Shown here: positions 1-5,852 of the stretch, one piece after another
Layout of the letters: every line of letters starts with the position of its first letter
Position numbering within the stretch: position 1 is the first letter of the stretch
NCBI GenBank assembly: GCA_937884385.1
Contig: CALGCW010000053.1
Location: 1 to 6,582, forward strand
Origin: an uncultured Clostridia bacterium
GTDB taxonomy: Bacteria; Bacillota; Clostridia; Oscillospirales; CAG-272
DNA length: 6,582 bases
Direction of reading: 5' to 3'
Made by a program: the position numbers and the translations under genes
The notes under the pieces: generated by a model
Seen by the model: only the letters and a program-made list of their open reading frames with translations
The model's database searches: none
Told to the model about the DNA's origin: nothing

Positions 1-5
1 TTACA

Positions 6-28
6 GATTTTCGACAAGGGAGAAAATC
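6..28. repeat. Inverted repeat 1 (7-bp arms)
   Basis: GATTTTC at 6-12 is perfectly complementary to GAAAATC at 22-28, with a 9-base loop. No T-run follows on the + strand, so a terminator reading in that direction is not favoured. It is the first of four inverted repeats upstream of dnaA. Confidence 0.5.
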
Positions 29-33
29 GTTAT

Positions 34-55
34 GTGTTGTGATGTGTCACAACAC
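34..55. repeat. Inverted repeat 2 (9-bp perfect arms), operator-like
   Basis: GTGTTGTGA at 34-42 pairs perfectly with TCACAACAC at 47-55 across a 4-base spacer (TGTG). The symmetry, arm length and short spacer resemble a binding site for a dimeric DNA-binding protein. No T-run follows, which argues against a terminator. The regulator is unknown. It is not a parS site, which has a 16-base TGTTTCACGTGAAACA core. Confidence 0.55.
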
Positions 56-85
56 TATTTGCGCGGGATTTATTCGCGAAGCTCC

Positions 86-119
86 CCAAAAAGTTTTTGG
101 TTCTTTTTTCAAAAAGAAC
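86..119. repeat. Inverted repeats 3 and 4, abutting A/T palindromes
   Basis: CCAAAAA (86-92) pairs with TTTTTGG (94-100) around a single G. GTTCTTTTT (100-108) pairs with AAAAAGAAC (111-119) around TC. The two palindromes share base 100. The first could act as a weak bidirectional terminator: its stem is followed by a T-rich run at 101-109, and a further T-run lies at 122-131. Similar A/T-tract palindromes may be dispersed in the genome, which cannot be judged from one window. Confidence 0.55.
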
Positions 120-256
120 ATATTTTTTCTTTGTCACTTCTCCCCGATAAATCCCAAATTGGCGACGGGTGGCTCGGTTTTGTTGTGGTTGGGCGAGTGG
201 AAAATGTAAACAAATTGTAAAATATTTTTAAAGTAAAGATTATCGGGGGCTTTATA

Positions 257-265
257 TGGTATAAT
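257..265 (+). promoter_or_regulatory. Extended -10 promoter for the dnaA operon
   Basis: The word TGGTATAAT has a perfect TATAAT hexamer (260-265) with the upstream TG of an extended -10 element. No good -35 hexamer lies 16-18 bases upstream, which is typical for extended -10 promoters. Transcription would start near 272, giving a dnaA leader of about 165 bases to the GTG at 438. It lies just right of the A/T-rich tract. A second, weaker TATACT occurs at 282-287. Confidence 0.6.
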
Positions 266-310
266 AACGTGTATATTTATGTATACTATATTATTTTAGA
301 TTAATAAGAC

Positions 311-333
311 GCGCGTGCGCGCATAGGTGCGCG
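311..333 (+). repeat. GC-rich palindrome and direct repeat in dnaA leader
   Basis: GCGCG (311-315) and CGCGC (318-322) form an inverted repeat around TG. GTGCGCG occurs twice, at 315-321 and 327-333, in direct orientation 12 bases apart. This CpG-dense patch stands out from the A/T-rich surroundings. It lies inside the predicted dnaA leader, so it could act as RNA structure or as a protein-binding site; the sequence does not decide which. Confidence 0.4.
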
Positions 334-351
334 AGCAGAGGGCTGTTTTAC

Positions 352-405
352 GGGTGATTTGCCGCAAAGCTTGCGTGCCCTTATTTCGTGCGTTGAAGAT
401 CACCC
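352..405 (+). promoter_or_regulatory. Possible structured leader upstream of dnaA
   Basis: GGGTGAT at 352-358 pairs perfectly with ATCACCC at 399-405. Two more pairs (T359-G398 wobble, T360-A397) extend this to nine. Inside it lies a small hairpin, CGCAA (363-367) with TTGCG (371-375) around AGC. The structure ends about 15 bases before the dnaA ribosome site at 420-428. It could influence translation or be fortuitous; no known riboswitch class is recognised. Confidence 0.35.
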
Positions 406-419
406 AAAAGAGTAAAAAC

Positions 420-428
420 AAGGAAGGA
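420..428 (+). promoter_or_regulatory. Ribosome-binding site that sets the dnaA start
   Basis: The purine run AAGGAAGGA ends nine bases before the GTG at 438, a good Shine-Dalgarno placement. The longer in-frame start at 327 (also GTG) has no such site and would add 37 residues unlike DnaA domain I. This supports 438 as the start. Confidence 0.75.
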
Positions 429-437
429 AAAAACGCT

Positions 438-1871
438 GTGTCCGACATCAACAACAGTTATCTTGAAGAGATCAAGTTAGTTTGGAAAATTGTATACGAT
501 TCATTCAGAGATTCGATGGCGACAGAGATCAGGGAGCTTTGGTTTGGCGACTTGACCGTTGAGTCATACGAGGACGGAGTTATCACGATGGGTATAAAGA
601 GCGAGCTTAAGCACAAGACGCTCAATGAGAAGTACGTTGGTGAGTTATCTGCCCGCTTTGCAGAGGAGCTTGGCTTCCCTGTGACGGTCAAGGTGATATT
701 TACCGGTGTTCCTCTCAATCACGAGGAATTCAAGAGGAGCATTATGGAGCGAGTTTCGCTTGGCGATCCGTCCTGGAGGCTTGAAGAGGAGAAAAAACGC
801 AGGGAAGAGGAAGAAAAGCAGAAGGCTCTTCACCTCGGCTCTACAAATCCCCCATTCAACTTTGAATACACCTTCGACAATTTCATCGTTGGCTCGTCGA
901 ACAAGTTCGCTCACGCTGCTTGTCTTGCGGTCGCGAGAATGCCTGCAAAGAACTACAATCCGCTGTTTATTTACGGACCAAGCGGAATCGGAAAGACACA
1001 TCTGCTTTATGCGATCACAAACTATCTTCGCGAGCAGAATCCCAATGTCAAGGTCATCTACATAAAGGGTGAGGATTTCACCAATCAGATGATCGAATCC
1101 CTCTCCCGTCAGGCAATGCCCGAGTTCCGTGAGAAATACCGCGATTGCGATGTTCTTCTCATCGACGATATTCAGTTTATTGCCGGAAAGGTCTCGACGC
1201 AGGAGGAGTTCTTCCACACCTTCAATGCGCTTTACGAGGGCGGAAAGCAGATCATTCTTACGAGTGACCGCCAGCCCCGTGAGATAAAGACCCTTGAGGA
1301 CAGACTTAAGACTCGTTTTGAGTGGGGTCTTATTGCGGACATCCTTCCACCCGATCTTGAGCTTCGCATTGCGATCATCAAAAAGAAGGCTGAGCAGGTG
1401 GGGATCGAGCTTCCCGAGGAGGTGCTCGTATTCCTTGCGGAAAATCTTCGCTCTAACATCCGTCAGATCGAGGGAGCAATCAAGAAGCTTGGCGCGAGGG
1501 TATTCCTTTCGGGTGAAAAGATCGATATGGATCTTGCGCGCGGCTGTATTTCGGAGCTTCTTGGCGGCGCAGAGCCCACGAGTGTGACGGTGGAGAAGAT
1601 ATTCACCTCCATTTTCCAGAAATACGGTGTTAAGAAGGAAGAGCTTGTCTCTGCAAAGAGGACAAAGGATATATCCTATGCGCGTCACATTACGATCTTC
1701 GTTATCAGAGAGGTGACGGAGATGTCGCTTCCCAACATTGCGAAGATATTCAACAGGGATCACACGACCATTATGAATTCCATTGAGACCATTGAGCGCA
1801 AGCTCATTACCGATTCGATGCTTGATTTTGAGATCAAGGAGATCGTTAAAGAGGTCACACCCAATAACTAA
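438..1871 (+). CDS. dnaA: Chromosomal replication initiator protein DnaA
   Basis: DnaA is the AAA+ ATPase that binds DnaA boxes, melts oriC and recruits the replicative helicase; it also acts as a transcription factor. From GTG 438 the protein has 477 residues, a normal length. Domain I covers roughly residues 1-80. A short linker carries a highly charged Glu/Lys/Arg helix (about 115-129). The AAA+ core opens near YTFDNFIVG (144-152), with Walker A GPSGIGKT (180-187), Walker B LLIDD (Asp 243-244), the box VII LEDRLKTRFEWGL (286-298) with the arginine finger, and sensor II Arg342 in NIRQIEG. The C-terminal helix-turn-helix has the DnaA signature with RDHTT at 440-444. The gene is first in the operon, behind an extended -10 promoter, and 54 bases separate it from dnaN. 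The in-frame upstream GTG at 327 would give 514 residues but is disfavoured. Identity is certain; only the start is slightly uncertain. Confidence 0.97.
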   Translation: MSDINNSYLEEIKLVWKIVYDSFRDSMATEIRELWFGDLTVESYEDGVITMGIKSELKHKTLNEKYVGELSARFAEELGFPVTVKVIFTGVPLNHEEFKRSIMERVSLGDPSWRLEEEKKRREEEEKQKALHLGSTNPPFNFEYTFDNFIVGSSNKFAHAACLAVARMPAKNYNPLFIYGPSGIGKTHLLYAITNYLREQNPNVKVIYIKGEDFTNQMIESLSRQAMPEFREKYRDCDVLLIDDIQFIAGKVSTQEEFFHTFNALYEGGKQIILTSDRQPREIKTLEDRLKTRFEWGLIADILPPDLELRIAIIKKKAEQVGIELPEEVLVFLAENLRSNIRQIEGAIKKLGARVFLSGEKIDMDLARGCISELLGGAEPTSVTVEKIFTSIFQKYGVKKEELVSAKRTKDISYARHITIFVIREVTEMSLPNIAKIFNRDHTTIMNSIETIERKLITDSMLDFEIKEIVKEVTPNN

Positions 1872-1894
1872 TACAACAACTACTTAAATACAAA

Positions 1895-1908
1895 GCCACG
1901 AAAGTGGC
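1895..1908 (+). other. GAAA-tetraloop hairpin between dnaA and dnaN
   Basis: GCCAC (1895-1899) and GTGGC (1904-1908) form a perfect 5-bp stem closed by GAAA, a GNRA tetraloop. It ends five bases before the GGAG (1914-1917) of the dnaN ribosome site. There is no T-run after it, so it is not a terminator. It may mark RNA processing or tune dnaN translation; this is inference. Confidence 0.4.
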
Positions 1909-1925
1909 GGAACGGAGATAAAGAA

Positions 1926-3077
1926 ATGAAAATCAGATTCAACAGACACGAGTTTGCAGCTGCTATGGCGCCCCTTATGTGCTGTGTAAGCACCAAGGTG
2001 ACGGTGCCCGCTGCTGAAGGAATCCTTATTGAGGCTAAAGAGGGCGGAGAATGCGTTCTTACCACCTTTGACCTTGAGAAGGGTATGAGATGCACGGCTC
2101 GTGCCGAGGTTATAGAAGAGGGAACTTACATAATCAATGCGACAAAGCTCAATCAGACGCTTCGCGTGATGCCCTCTGACGAGATAGAGCTCACCGTTGA
2201 CAACAGGGGTGTTGCGTGCATTACAAGCGGCAAGTCGAGCCACAAGATGAATGCGCTTCCCGGAAACGATTTCCCCAGCATTCCCAAGCTTTCGTCAAAC
2301 GATGCGTTCTTCGTTAAGCAGAGCGACCTTAAGGAGATGTTCAGCCAGACGATGTACGCTATGGGCGTCAACGACCAGAGAAATATTCTTAACGGTACCT
2401 TTGTAAGAATGGTGAACGATCAGCTTACAATGGTTTCCTGCGACAACTTCAAGCTTGCAAAATGCGACAGAAAGGTTGAATATTCTACAGAGCAGGAATA
2501 TTCCGGAACATACAGAAACGCGTTTATTCTCCCCGTCAAGACGGTCAACGAGCTTGTTAAGCTTCTTTCCGACAACAAGGAGAAGACTCTTCGCGCGTTC
2601 ATGACGAGAAAGAATATCGTGTTTGAGATCGGTGATATCACCTTCTTCTCACGTCTTATCGAGGGCGAATATCTCGACTATGACAGAATCATCGTTAAGA
2701 ACCACAAATACAGCGTTGAGTGCGACCGCGACGAGCTTATCTCTGCTCTTGAGCGCGCGGCTCTCGTCACAGAGGAGAGGATCGCGGGTTCTCTTCGCAG
2801 TCACGTTAAGCTTGTGTTCGACGGAGATCTTCTCAAGATCACGGCTTCCTCAAGTGCGGGCAGCACTTATGACGAGATCGAGATCCAGGATATCGGTGCG
2901 CCCCTTACGATCGGCTTTAACAACCGTTATCTCATCAACTCTGTTCGCGCTTGCAACAGCGAGAGGATAAAGCTCTCTCTTTCAAGCCATCTTTCCTCTC
3001 TCAATATCACTCCCGCAGAGCCCAAAGAGGGAGTTGAGGAAGTATTTATGCTTCTTCCCGTAAGACTTAAGGATTAA
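1926..3077 (+). CDS. dnaN: DNA polymerase III subunit beta (sliding clamp) DnaN
   Basis: DnaN forms a ring-shaped dimer around DNA, tethers the replicative polymerase and serves as a docking platform for repair and replication proteins. The 383-residue product is close to the family length of about 366-380. It starts MKIRFNRHEF, a standard clamp N-terminus, and shows the three-domain clamp pattern. The first domain ends with the GKSSHKMNALPGNDFPSIP segment near residues 100-120, matching the conserved region ending in FP in clamps. The C-terminus is MLLPVRLKD, comparable to the MPMRL tail that lines the peptide-binding pocket of other clamps, with Leu-Leu-Pro-Val in place of the usual methionines. 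A GGAG at 1914-1917 sits eight bases before the ATG. It lies 54 bases after dnaA and 15 before recF, consistent with one transcript. Confidence 0.96.
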   Translation: MKIRFNRHEFAAAMAPLMCCVSTKVTVPAAEGILIEAKEGGECVLTTFDLEKGMRCTARAEVIEEGTYIINATKLNQTLRVMPSDEIELTVDNRGVACITSGKSSHKMNALPGNDFPSIPKLSSNDAFFVKQSDLKEMFSQTMYAMGVNDQRNILNGTFVRMVNDQLTMVSCDNFKLAKCDRKVEYSTEQEYSGTYRNAFILPVKTVNELVKLLSDNKEKTLRAFMTRKNIVFEIGDITFFSRLIEGEYLDYDRIIVKNHKYSVECDRDELISALERAALVTEERIAGSLRSHVKLVFDGDLLKITASSSAGSTYDEIEIQDIGAPLTIGFNNRYLINSVRACNSERIKLSLSSHLSSLNITPAEPKEGVEEVFMLLPVRLKD

Positions 3078-3092
3078 TTTTAGTTATAAATT

Positions 3093-4220
3093 ATGCTTTG
3101 TAAAAAAGTAGAGCTCTGCAATTTTCGCAATGCGGAGAGCGAGGTAGTCAGCTTTTCGGACGGCATAAACGTGCTTCACGGCGAAAACGCGCAGGGCAAG
3201 ACAAATCTGCTTGAGGCTATTTACTATATTTCGCTCGGCAAGAGCTTCAGGACCTCTCACGAGACGGAGATCATCCGTTTTGGTGAGGAGTATGCCTCAA
3301 TCTCGCTCGACTATGAGAGTCAGGGCAGGGCGCAGAACATTACGATGCGCTTTTCGGACAACGTAAGGCAGAAAAAGACGGTCACGCGAAACGGTGTAAA
3401 GGTGACGAAGCTCTCGGAGCTTGTCGGCTCGTTCCGCGCGGTGCTTTTCTCGCCCGATCATCTGCAGATGATAAAGGAGGGTCCGTCACTGCGCCGTTCG
3501 TATCTCGACGTGGCGATCTCGCAGATAAGGCCCATGTATCTGCACTCCCTGCAGAAATACAACAAGATATTAAAGAACAGAAACGCGCTTATCAAGTCCG
3601 CAGAGGACGACAGGGCGACGTTTGATGCGACGGTCGATTTCTGGTCGGAGCAGCTTGCTCACGAGGCGGCGATCATTGCCAAGGCGCGCGCGGAATACGT
3701 CGCAAGAAGCGGAGAGGTGATTGCCGATTTCTACAGGCGCATGTGTGCCAGCGGTGAGATCGACGAAACGCCGGAATTTATTTATGCCGGCTCTGCAAAG
3801 CAGGAAGCAGAAGATTATTTTGATCTTGAAAAGACCGAAAAGAGCTTTCTTAGGCTTTTGAACGGCTTCCACGAGCGCGAGATAGCCGCAGGAGCGACGC
3901 TTTACGGTATTCACAAGGATGATATTGTTATCAATCTGAACGGCAAGAATACGCGTCTTTACAGCTCGCAGGGGCAGCAGCGCTCGCTGGCGCTTGCAAT
4001 GAAGCTTGCCGAGGGTGAGATCTGCAGGATGGATTCGGGGGAATATCCCGTGTTCCTTTTTGACGACGTTTTCTCGGAGCTTGATTCGACCAGGCGCAAA
4101 AACCTTCTTCGCGAGATAGCGGACAGGCAGGTCATCATCACCTCCTGTGAGAGTGATATGGACCTTGCCGTGCCCTTTAAGCGCATTGAGGTCGCAAAGG
4201 GAAGGTACAGGGAAGAATAG
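3093..4220 (+). CDS. recF: DNA replication and repair protein RecF
   Basis: RecF is an SMC-like ATPase that, with RecO and RecR, helps load RecA at single-strand gaps and stalled forks. The 375-residue length matches the family. Walker A is GENAQGKT at residues 30-37, just after the N-terminal NFRN motif (10-13). The ABC-type signature SSQGQQRSLALA starts near residue 291, and Walker B is FLFDDVFSELD with Asp324-Asp325. The ATG fixes the N-terminus at the usual place relative to NFRN. No Shine-Dalgarno site precedes it: the nearest AAGGA (3069-3073) is about 19 bases away and inside the end of dnaN. Translation may therefore be coupled to dnaN. In many Bacillota an S4-domain gene (yaaA) sits between dnaN and recF; here there is no room for it. 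Confidence 0.96.
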   Translation: MLCKKVELCNFRNAESEVVSFSDGINVLHGENAQGKTNLLEAIYYISLGKSFRTSHETEIIRFGEEYASISLDYESQGRAQNITMRFSDNVRQKKTVTRNGVKVTKLSELVGSFRAVLFSPDHLQMIKEGPSLRRSYLDVAISQIRPMYLHSLQKYNKILKNRNALIKSAEDDRATFDATVDFWSEQLAHEAAIIAKARAEYVARSGEVIADFYRRMCASGEIDETPEFIYAGSAKQEAEDYFDLEKTEKSFLRLLNGFHEREIAAGATLYGIHKDDIVINLNGKNTRLYSSQGQQRSLALAMKLAEGEICRMDSGEYPVFLFDDVFSELDSTRRKNLLREIADRQVIITSCESDMDLAVPFKRIEVAKGRYREE

Positions 4221-4358
4221 TGCGGTTGGGCGTTCTGAACGTCGGAAAGGTTACATCGAAGCTTTGAAGCTACGAATCTAAAAAAATATATTTTGACACA
4301 AAGCTGTCGCGCGCGAGTCTTTTGCGCGTGGTAAAATGAAGCAGAAGGGGGGACGTTT
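4221..4358 (+). promoter_or_regulatory. recF-remB spacer with possible extended -10 promoter
   Basis: This 138-base spacer has TGGTAAAAT at 4329-4337, an extended -10 word of the same form as the one before dnaA. It would start transcription near 4343, just before the remB ribosome site. A TTGACA occurs at 4293-4298 but is 33 bases from the -10, so it is not a matched -35. Small palindromes (CGTTC-T-GAACG near 4230; AGCTT-TG-AAGCT at 4260-4271) are present without a following T-run, so no clear recF terminator is seen. Confidence 0.35.
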
Positions 4359-4625
4359 ATGATATATCTCAACGTTGGCTCGGGAAAGAGCATAAGGGAA
4401 AAGGATATCATTGGTATTTTTGATACGGATACGTCCACGGTTTCTGCTATAAGCCGAAAATTTCTCTCCGATGCGGAGCGCGCGCATCTTACCGAGATGC
4501 CGTCGCTGGAAATTCCGAAATCCTTCGTTCTATATCGCGCCGAAGGGGGAGAAATAAAGGTTTGCTTCTCGCAGTTCTCATCTGCGTCTCTGCTCGGTAG
4601 AGTGGGGAACAAGAACGTTCGTTGA
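4359..4625 (+). CDS. remB: RemB-like extracellular matrix regulatory protein (DUF370)
   Basis: This 88-residue protein matches the DUF370/RemA-RemB family. It opens MIYLNVGSGKSIREKDIIGI, close to B. subtilis YaaB/RemB, followed by FDTDTST. It carries the IPKSFVLY strand and a C-terminal SQFSSASLLGR segment, comparable to PKSIVVT and SPLSSSTL in that protein. RemB-type proteins are small DNA-binding regulators; their relative RemA activates biofilm matrix operons in B. subtilis, and the role of RemB itself is less clear. The gene has a strong AGGGGGG ribosome site about six bases before the ATG. Its place between recF and gyrB is the standard one in Bacillota, which supports the call. Here the next gene starts six bases after its stop codon rather than being gyrB. 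Confidence 0.85.
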   Translation: MIYLNVGSGKSIREKDIIGIFDTDTSTVSAISRKFLSDAERAHLTEMPSLEIPKSFVLYRAEGGEIKVCFSQFSSASLLGRVGNKNVR

Positions 4626-4631
4626 AAAGTT

Positions 4632-5495
4632 ATGATCAATATTATTAATACATTGCCGCAAATAAACAAATTGTTTGATGATGGCTGCTTTAACCTTGAA
4701 AAGTGGAGAATTTATATAAATTCGATTTACCCCGACTGCGAGAATATGTTTCTTGATGATGTTAAGGAATATACGAATACCGGCAGATATACGTTTGAGA
4801 AGGATTTTTTGCCTATAATCAATGCGGTTTGGAAAAACCCGAAGGAATTGCAACTTTTGGCGTCATTTGATCAAACGATTGGTGGATTGAATGAAAAAAT
4901 CATTGAAAGCTTTGGCAAAGAGCTCGATGTCGATATCGTTCTATATCTCGGCTTGTGCAACGGTGCGGGCTGGGTGACGGAGATCAACGGCAGAACGGTC
5001 GTTTTGCTCGGGATAGAAAAGATAATTGAACTTGATTGGGTATCCATTGATGATATGCGTGGACTCATTTATCATGAGCTTGGGCACGTGTATCAAGCTC
5101 AGTACGGTATTTTGGAGCAAGAAACCGATAGCTGTGAGAAAGAGTTCGTTTGGCAACTATTCATCGAGGGTATTGCAATGTTTTTTGAACAGGCGATAAT
5201 TGGTGACTTGAATTATTACCATCAGAACAAAGGCGGCTGGAAAGAATGGTGTGACGAGCATTTTGACCAGATGTTGAGAGATTTCAAAGCGGATCTGCCG
5301 ACGATGAGCTCACAAAGCCAAAGATATTTTGGTGATTGGGCTGATTATCACGGAAAAGGTGACGTAGGTTATTATCTCGGAGCAAGATTTGTTCATTATT
5401 TGCTTGAAGGATATGAGTTTGATGAGTTGATTTCTTTCAGTATTAATAAAACTTGCGAGGAATTTGAAGCTTTTTATTTCAAGAAAAGACGTTAG
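4632..5495 (+). CDS. Putative zinc metalloprotease, HExxH family
   Basis: I do not recognise a named gene. The 287-residue product has HELGH at residues 148-152, the HExxH zinc motif, preceded by hydrophobic GLIY. A Glu at 179 in EGIAMFFEQ, 27 residues after the second His, is the likely third zinc ligand, as in gluzincin-type peptidases. A conserved-looking GYYLGARFVHYLLE lies at 246-259. The overall layout resembles predicted Zn-dependent proteases of the DUF2268 type, but this is a pattern match. There is no signal peptide or membrane segment, so a cytoplasmic location is likely. The ATG lies six bases after the remB stop and has only weak purines (GAAAAG), which suggests translational coupling to remB. 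Codon choice is richer in A/T-ending and TTG codons than in dnaA-recF, which suggests a later arrival. Its substrate is unknown. Confidence 0.7.
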   Translation: MINIINTLPQINKLFDDGCFNLEKWRIYINSIYPDCENMFLDDVKEYTNTGRYTFEKDFLPIINAVWKNPKELQLLASFDQTIGGLNEKIIESFGKELDVDIVLYLGLCNGAGWVTEINGRTVVLLGIEKIIELDWVSIDDMRGLIYHELGHVYQAQYGILEQETDSCEKEFVWQLFIEGIAMFFEQAIIGDLNYYHQNKGGWKEWCDEHFDQMLRDFKADLPTMSSQSQRYFGDWADYHGKGDVGYYLGARFVHYLLEGYEFDELISFSINKTCEEFEAFYFKKRR

Positions 5496-5504
5496 CATTT
5501 TGCT

Positions 5505-5675
5505 TTCCCCTTGAGGGTAGCGAAGCGGCACGAGCGCAATGAATAACAGTCCGGTGGACTGTTAGAACGCGAGTGTGACCGAGCTACGCGAACCCCCAAA
5601 GCTCGCAAACTCGCTTCGGGGAACCCCTACCGCAACGAGACAAGGGGGACCATCTTTGATGGTGGATGAGGGGAA
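5505..5675. repeat. Palindrome-rich 171-bp element, MITE-like
   Basis: The stretch begins TTCCCCT (5505-5511) and ends AGGGGAA (5669-5675), a 7-base terminal inverted repeat. Inside are a 9-bp hairpin TAACAGTCC-GGT-GGACTGTTA (5544-5564), CGAGCT/AGCTCG (5580-5585 and 5600-5605), GGGG-AA-CCCC (5618-5627) and an inverted copy of the small structured repeat (5642-5673). It encodes no credible protein: the open frame 5575-5856 simply runs through these palindromes. No target-site duplication is evident. It starts ten bases after the metalloprotease stop codon. A dispersed intergenic element is likely, and the exact ends are uncertain. Confidence 0.55.
5642..5673 (-). repeat. Structured repeat, copy 1 (inverted, partial)
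   Basis: Read on the minus strand it is CCCTCATCC, a hairpin, then CCCCCTT. The hairpin is ACCATC with GATGGT around a 3-base loop (5649-5663 on the + strand). It shares both flanking motifs with copies 2 and 3 but lacks the second hairpin they carry. It forms one end of the 171-bp element. Confidence 0.65.
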
Positions 5676-5793
5676 CACGGTTTGTGTAAACAACCGTCTT
5701 TCGTATCCATACAAAGTTGTTTGTTATAAAAATTATCTTGAAATCAAATTAAAGTTTTACAAGAGAGCCGTTACAATCACCAAAAGGTGCTCT
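5676..5793. other. A/T-rich spacer before repeat copy 2
   Basis: This 118-base stretch contains no gene. ACGGTT (5677-5682) and AACCGT (5692-5697) form a short inverted repeat. TTGAAA at 5738-5743 and TATAAA near 5725 are promoter-like words, but neither has a partner at the right distance. No feature is firmly supported. Confidence 0.3.
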
Positions 5794-5838
5794 CCTCATC
5801 CACCGCCTCGGCGGTCCCCCTTCTCCGCTGGAGAAGGC
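5794..5838 (+). repeat. Structured repeat, copy 2
   Basis: The layout is CCTCATCC, hairpin 1, CCCCCTT and hairpin 2. Hairpin 1 is ACCGCC (5802-5807) with GGCGGT (5810-5815). Hairpin 2 is CTTCTCC (5820-5826) with GGAGAAG (5830-5836). Its right end abuts the AAGGAG ribosome site of the DUF559 pseudogene. Confidence 0.7.
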
Positions 5839-5852
5839 AAGGAGAAAACTAT

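Larger units (their letters stand above)
1..256. other. Origin-proximal intergenic region, palindrome-rich, upstream of dnaA
   Basis: No gene is supported here. The only open frame (32-220) crosses several inverted repeats, lacks a ribosome site and encodes a low-complexity peptide. The stretch holds four perfect inverted repeats in its first 120 bases, then a tract at 201-243 with only 5 G/C in 43 bases. In Bacillota the DNA next to dnaA normally contains oriC, and an A/T-rich tract next to DnaA boxes is the usual unwinding site. The closest DnaA-box-like words are AGTGGAAAA at 196-204 (7 of 9 to TGTGGATAA) and TGTGGTTGG at 184-192 (6 of 9), both on the + strand and abutting the A/T tract. 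No 9/9 or 8/9 box was found. Assignment as part of oriC rests mainly on gene context. Confidence 0.5.

Noticed and set aside
34..55. Palindrome considered as a parS site
   Set aside because: The ends TGTT and AACA fit, but the dyad is longer than the 16-base parS core and lacks its central CACGTG.
32..220. A 62-residue open frame upstream of dnaA
   Set aside because: It runs through inverted repeats 2 to 4, has no ribosome site and its peptide is low-complexity.
327..437. In-frame N-terminal extension of dnaA from GTG 327, giving 514 residues
   Set aside because: There is no ribosome site before 327, the added residues do not resemble DnaA domain I, and a strong AAGGAAGGA precedes GTG 438.
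645..1763. A 372-residue minus-strand open frame inside dnaA
   Set aside because: It is antisense to the clearly real dnaA and shows no recognisable motif.
4293..4337. TTGACA at 4293 paired with TAAAAT at 4332 as a classical promoter
   Set aside because: The 33-base spacing is far beyond 16-18; only the extended -10 word is kept as a candidate.
3959..4669. A 236-residue minus-strand open frame across recF and remB
   Set aside because: It is antisense to two recognised genes and has no family features.
5544..5564. Strong hairpin after the metalloprotease gene considered as its terminator
   Set aside because: No T-run follows the stem; it is better explained as part of the repeat element.
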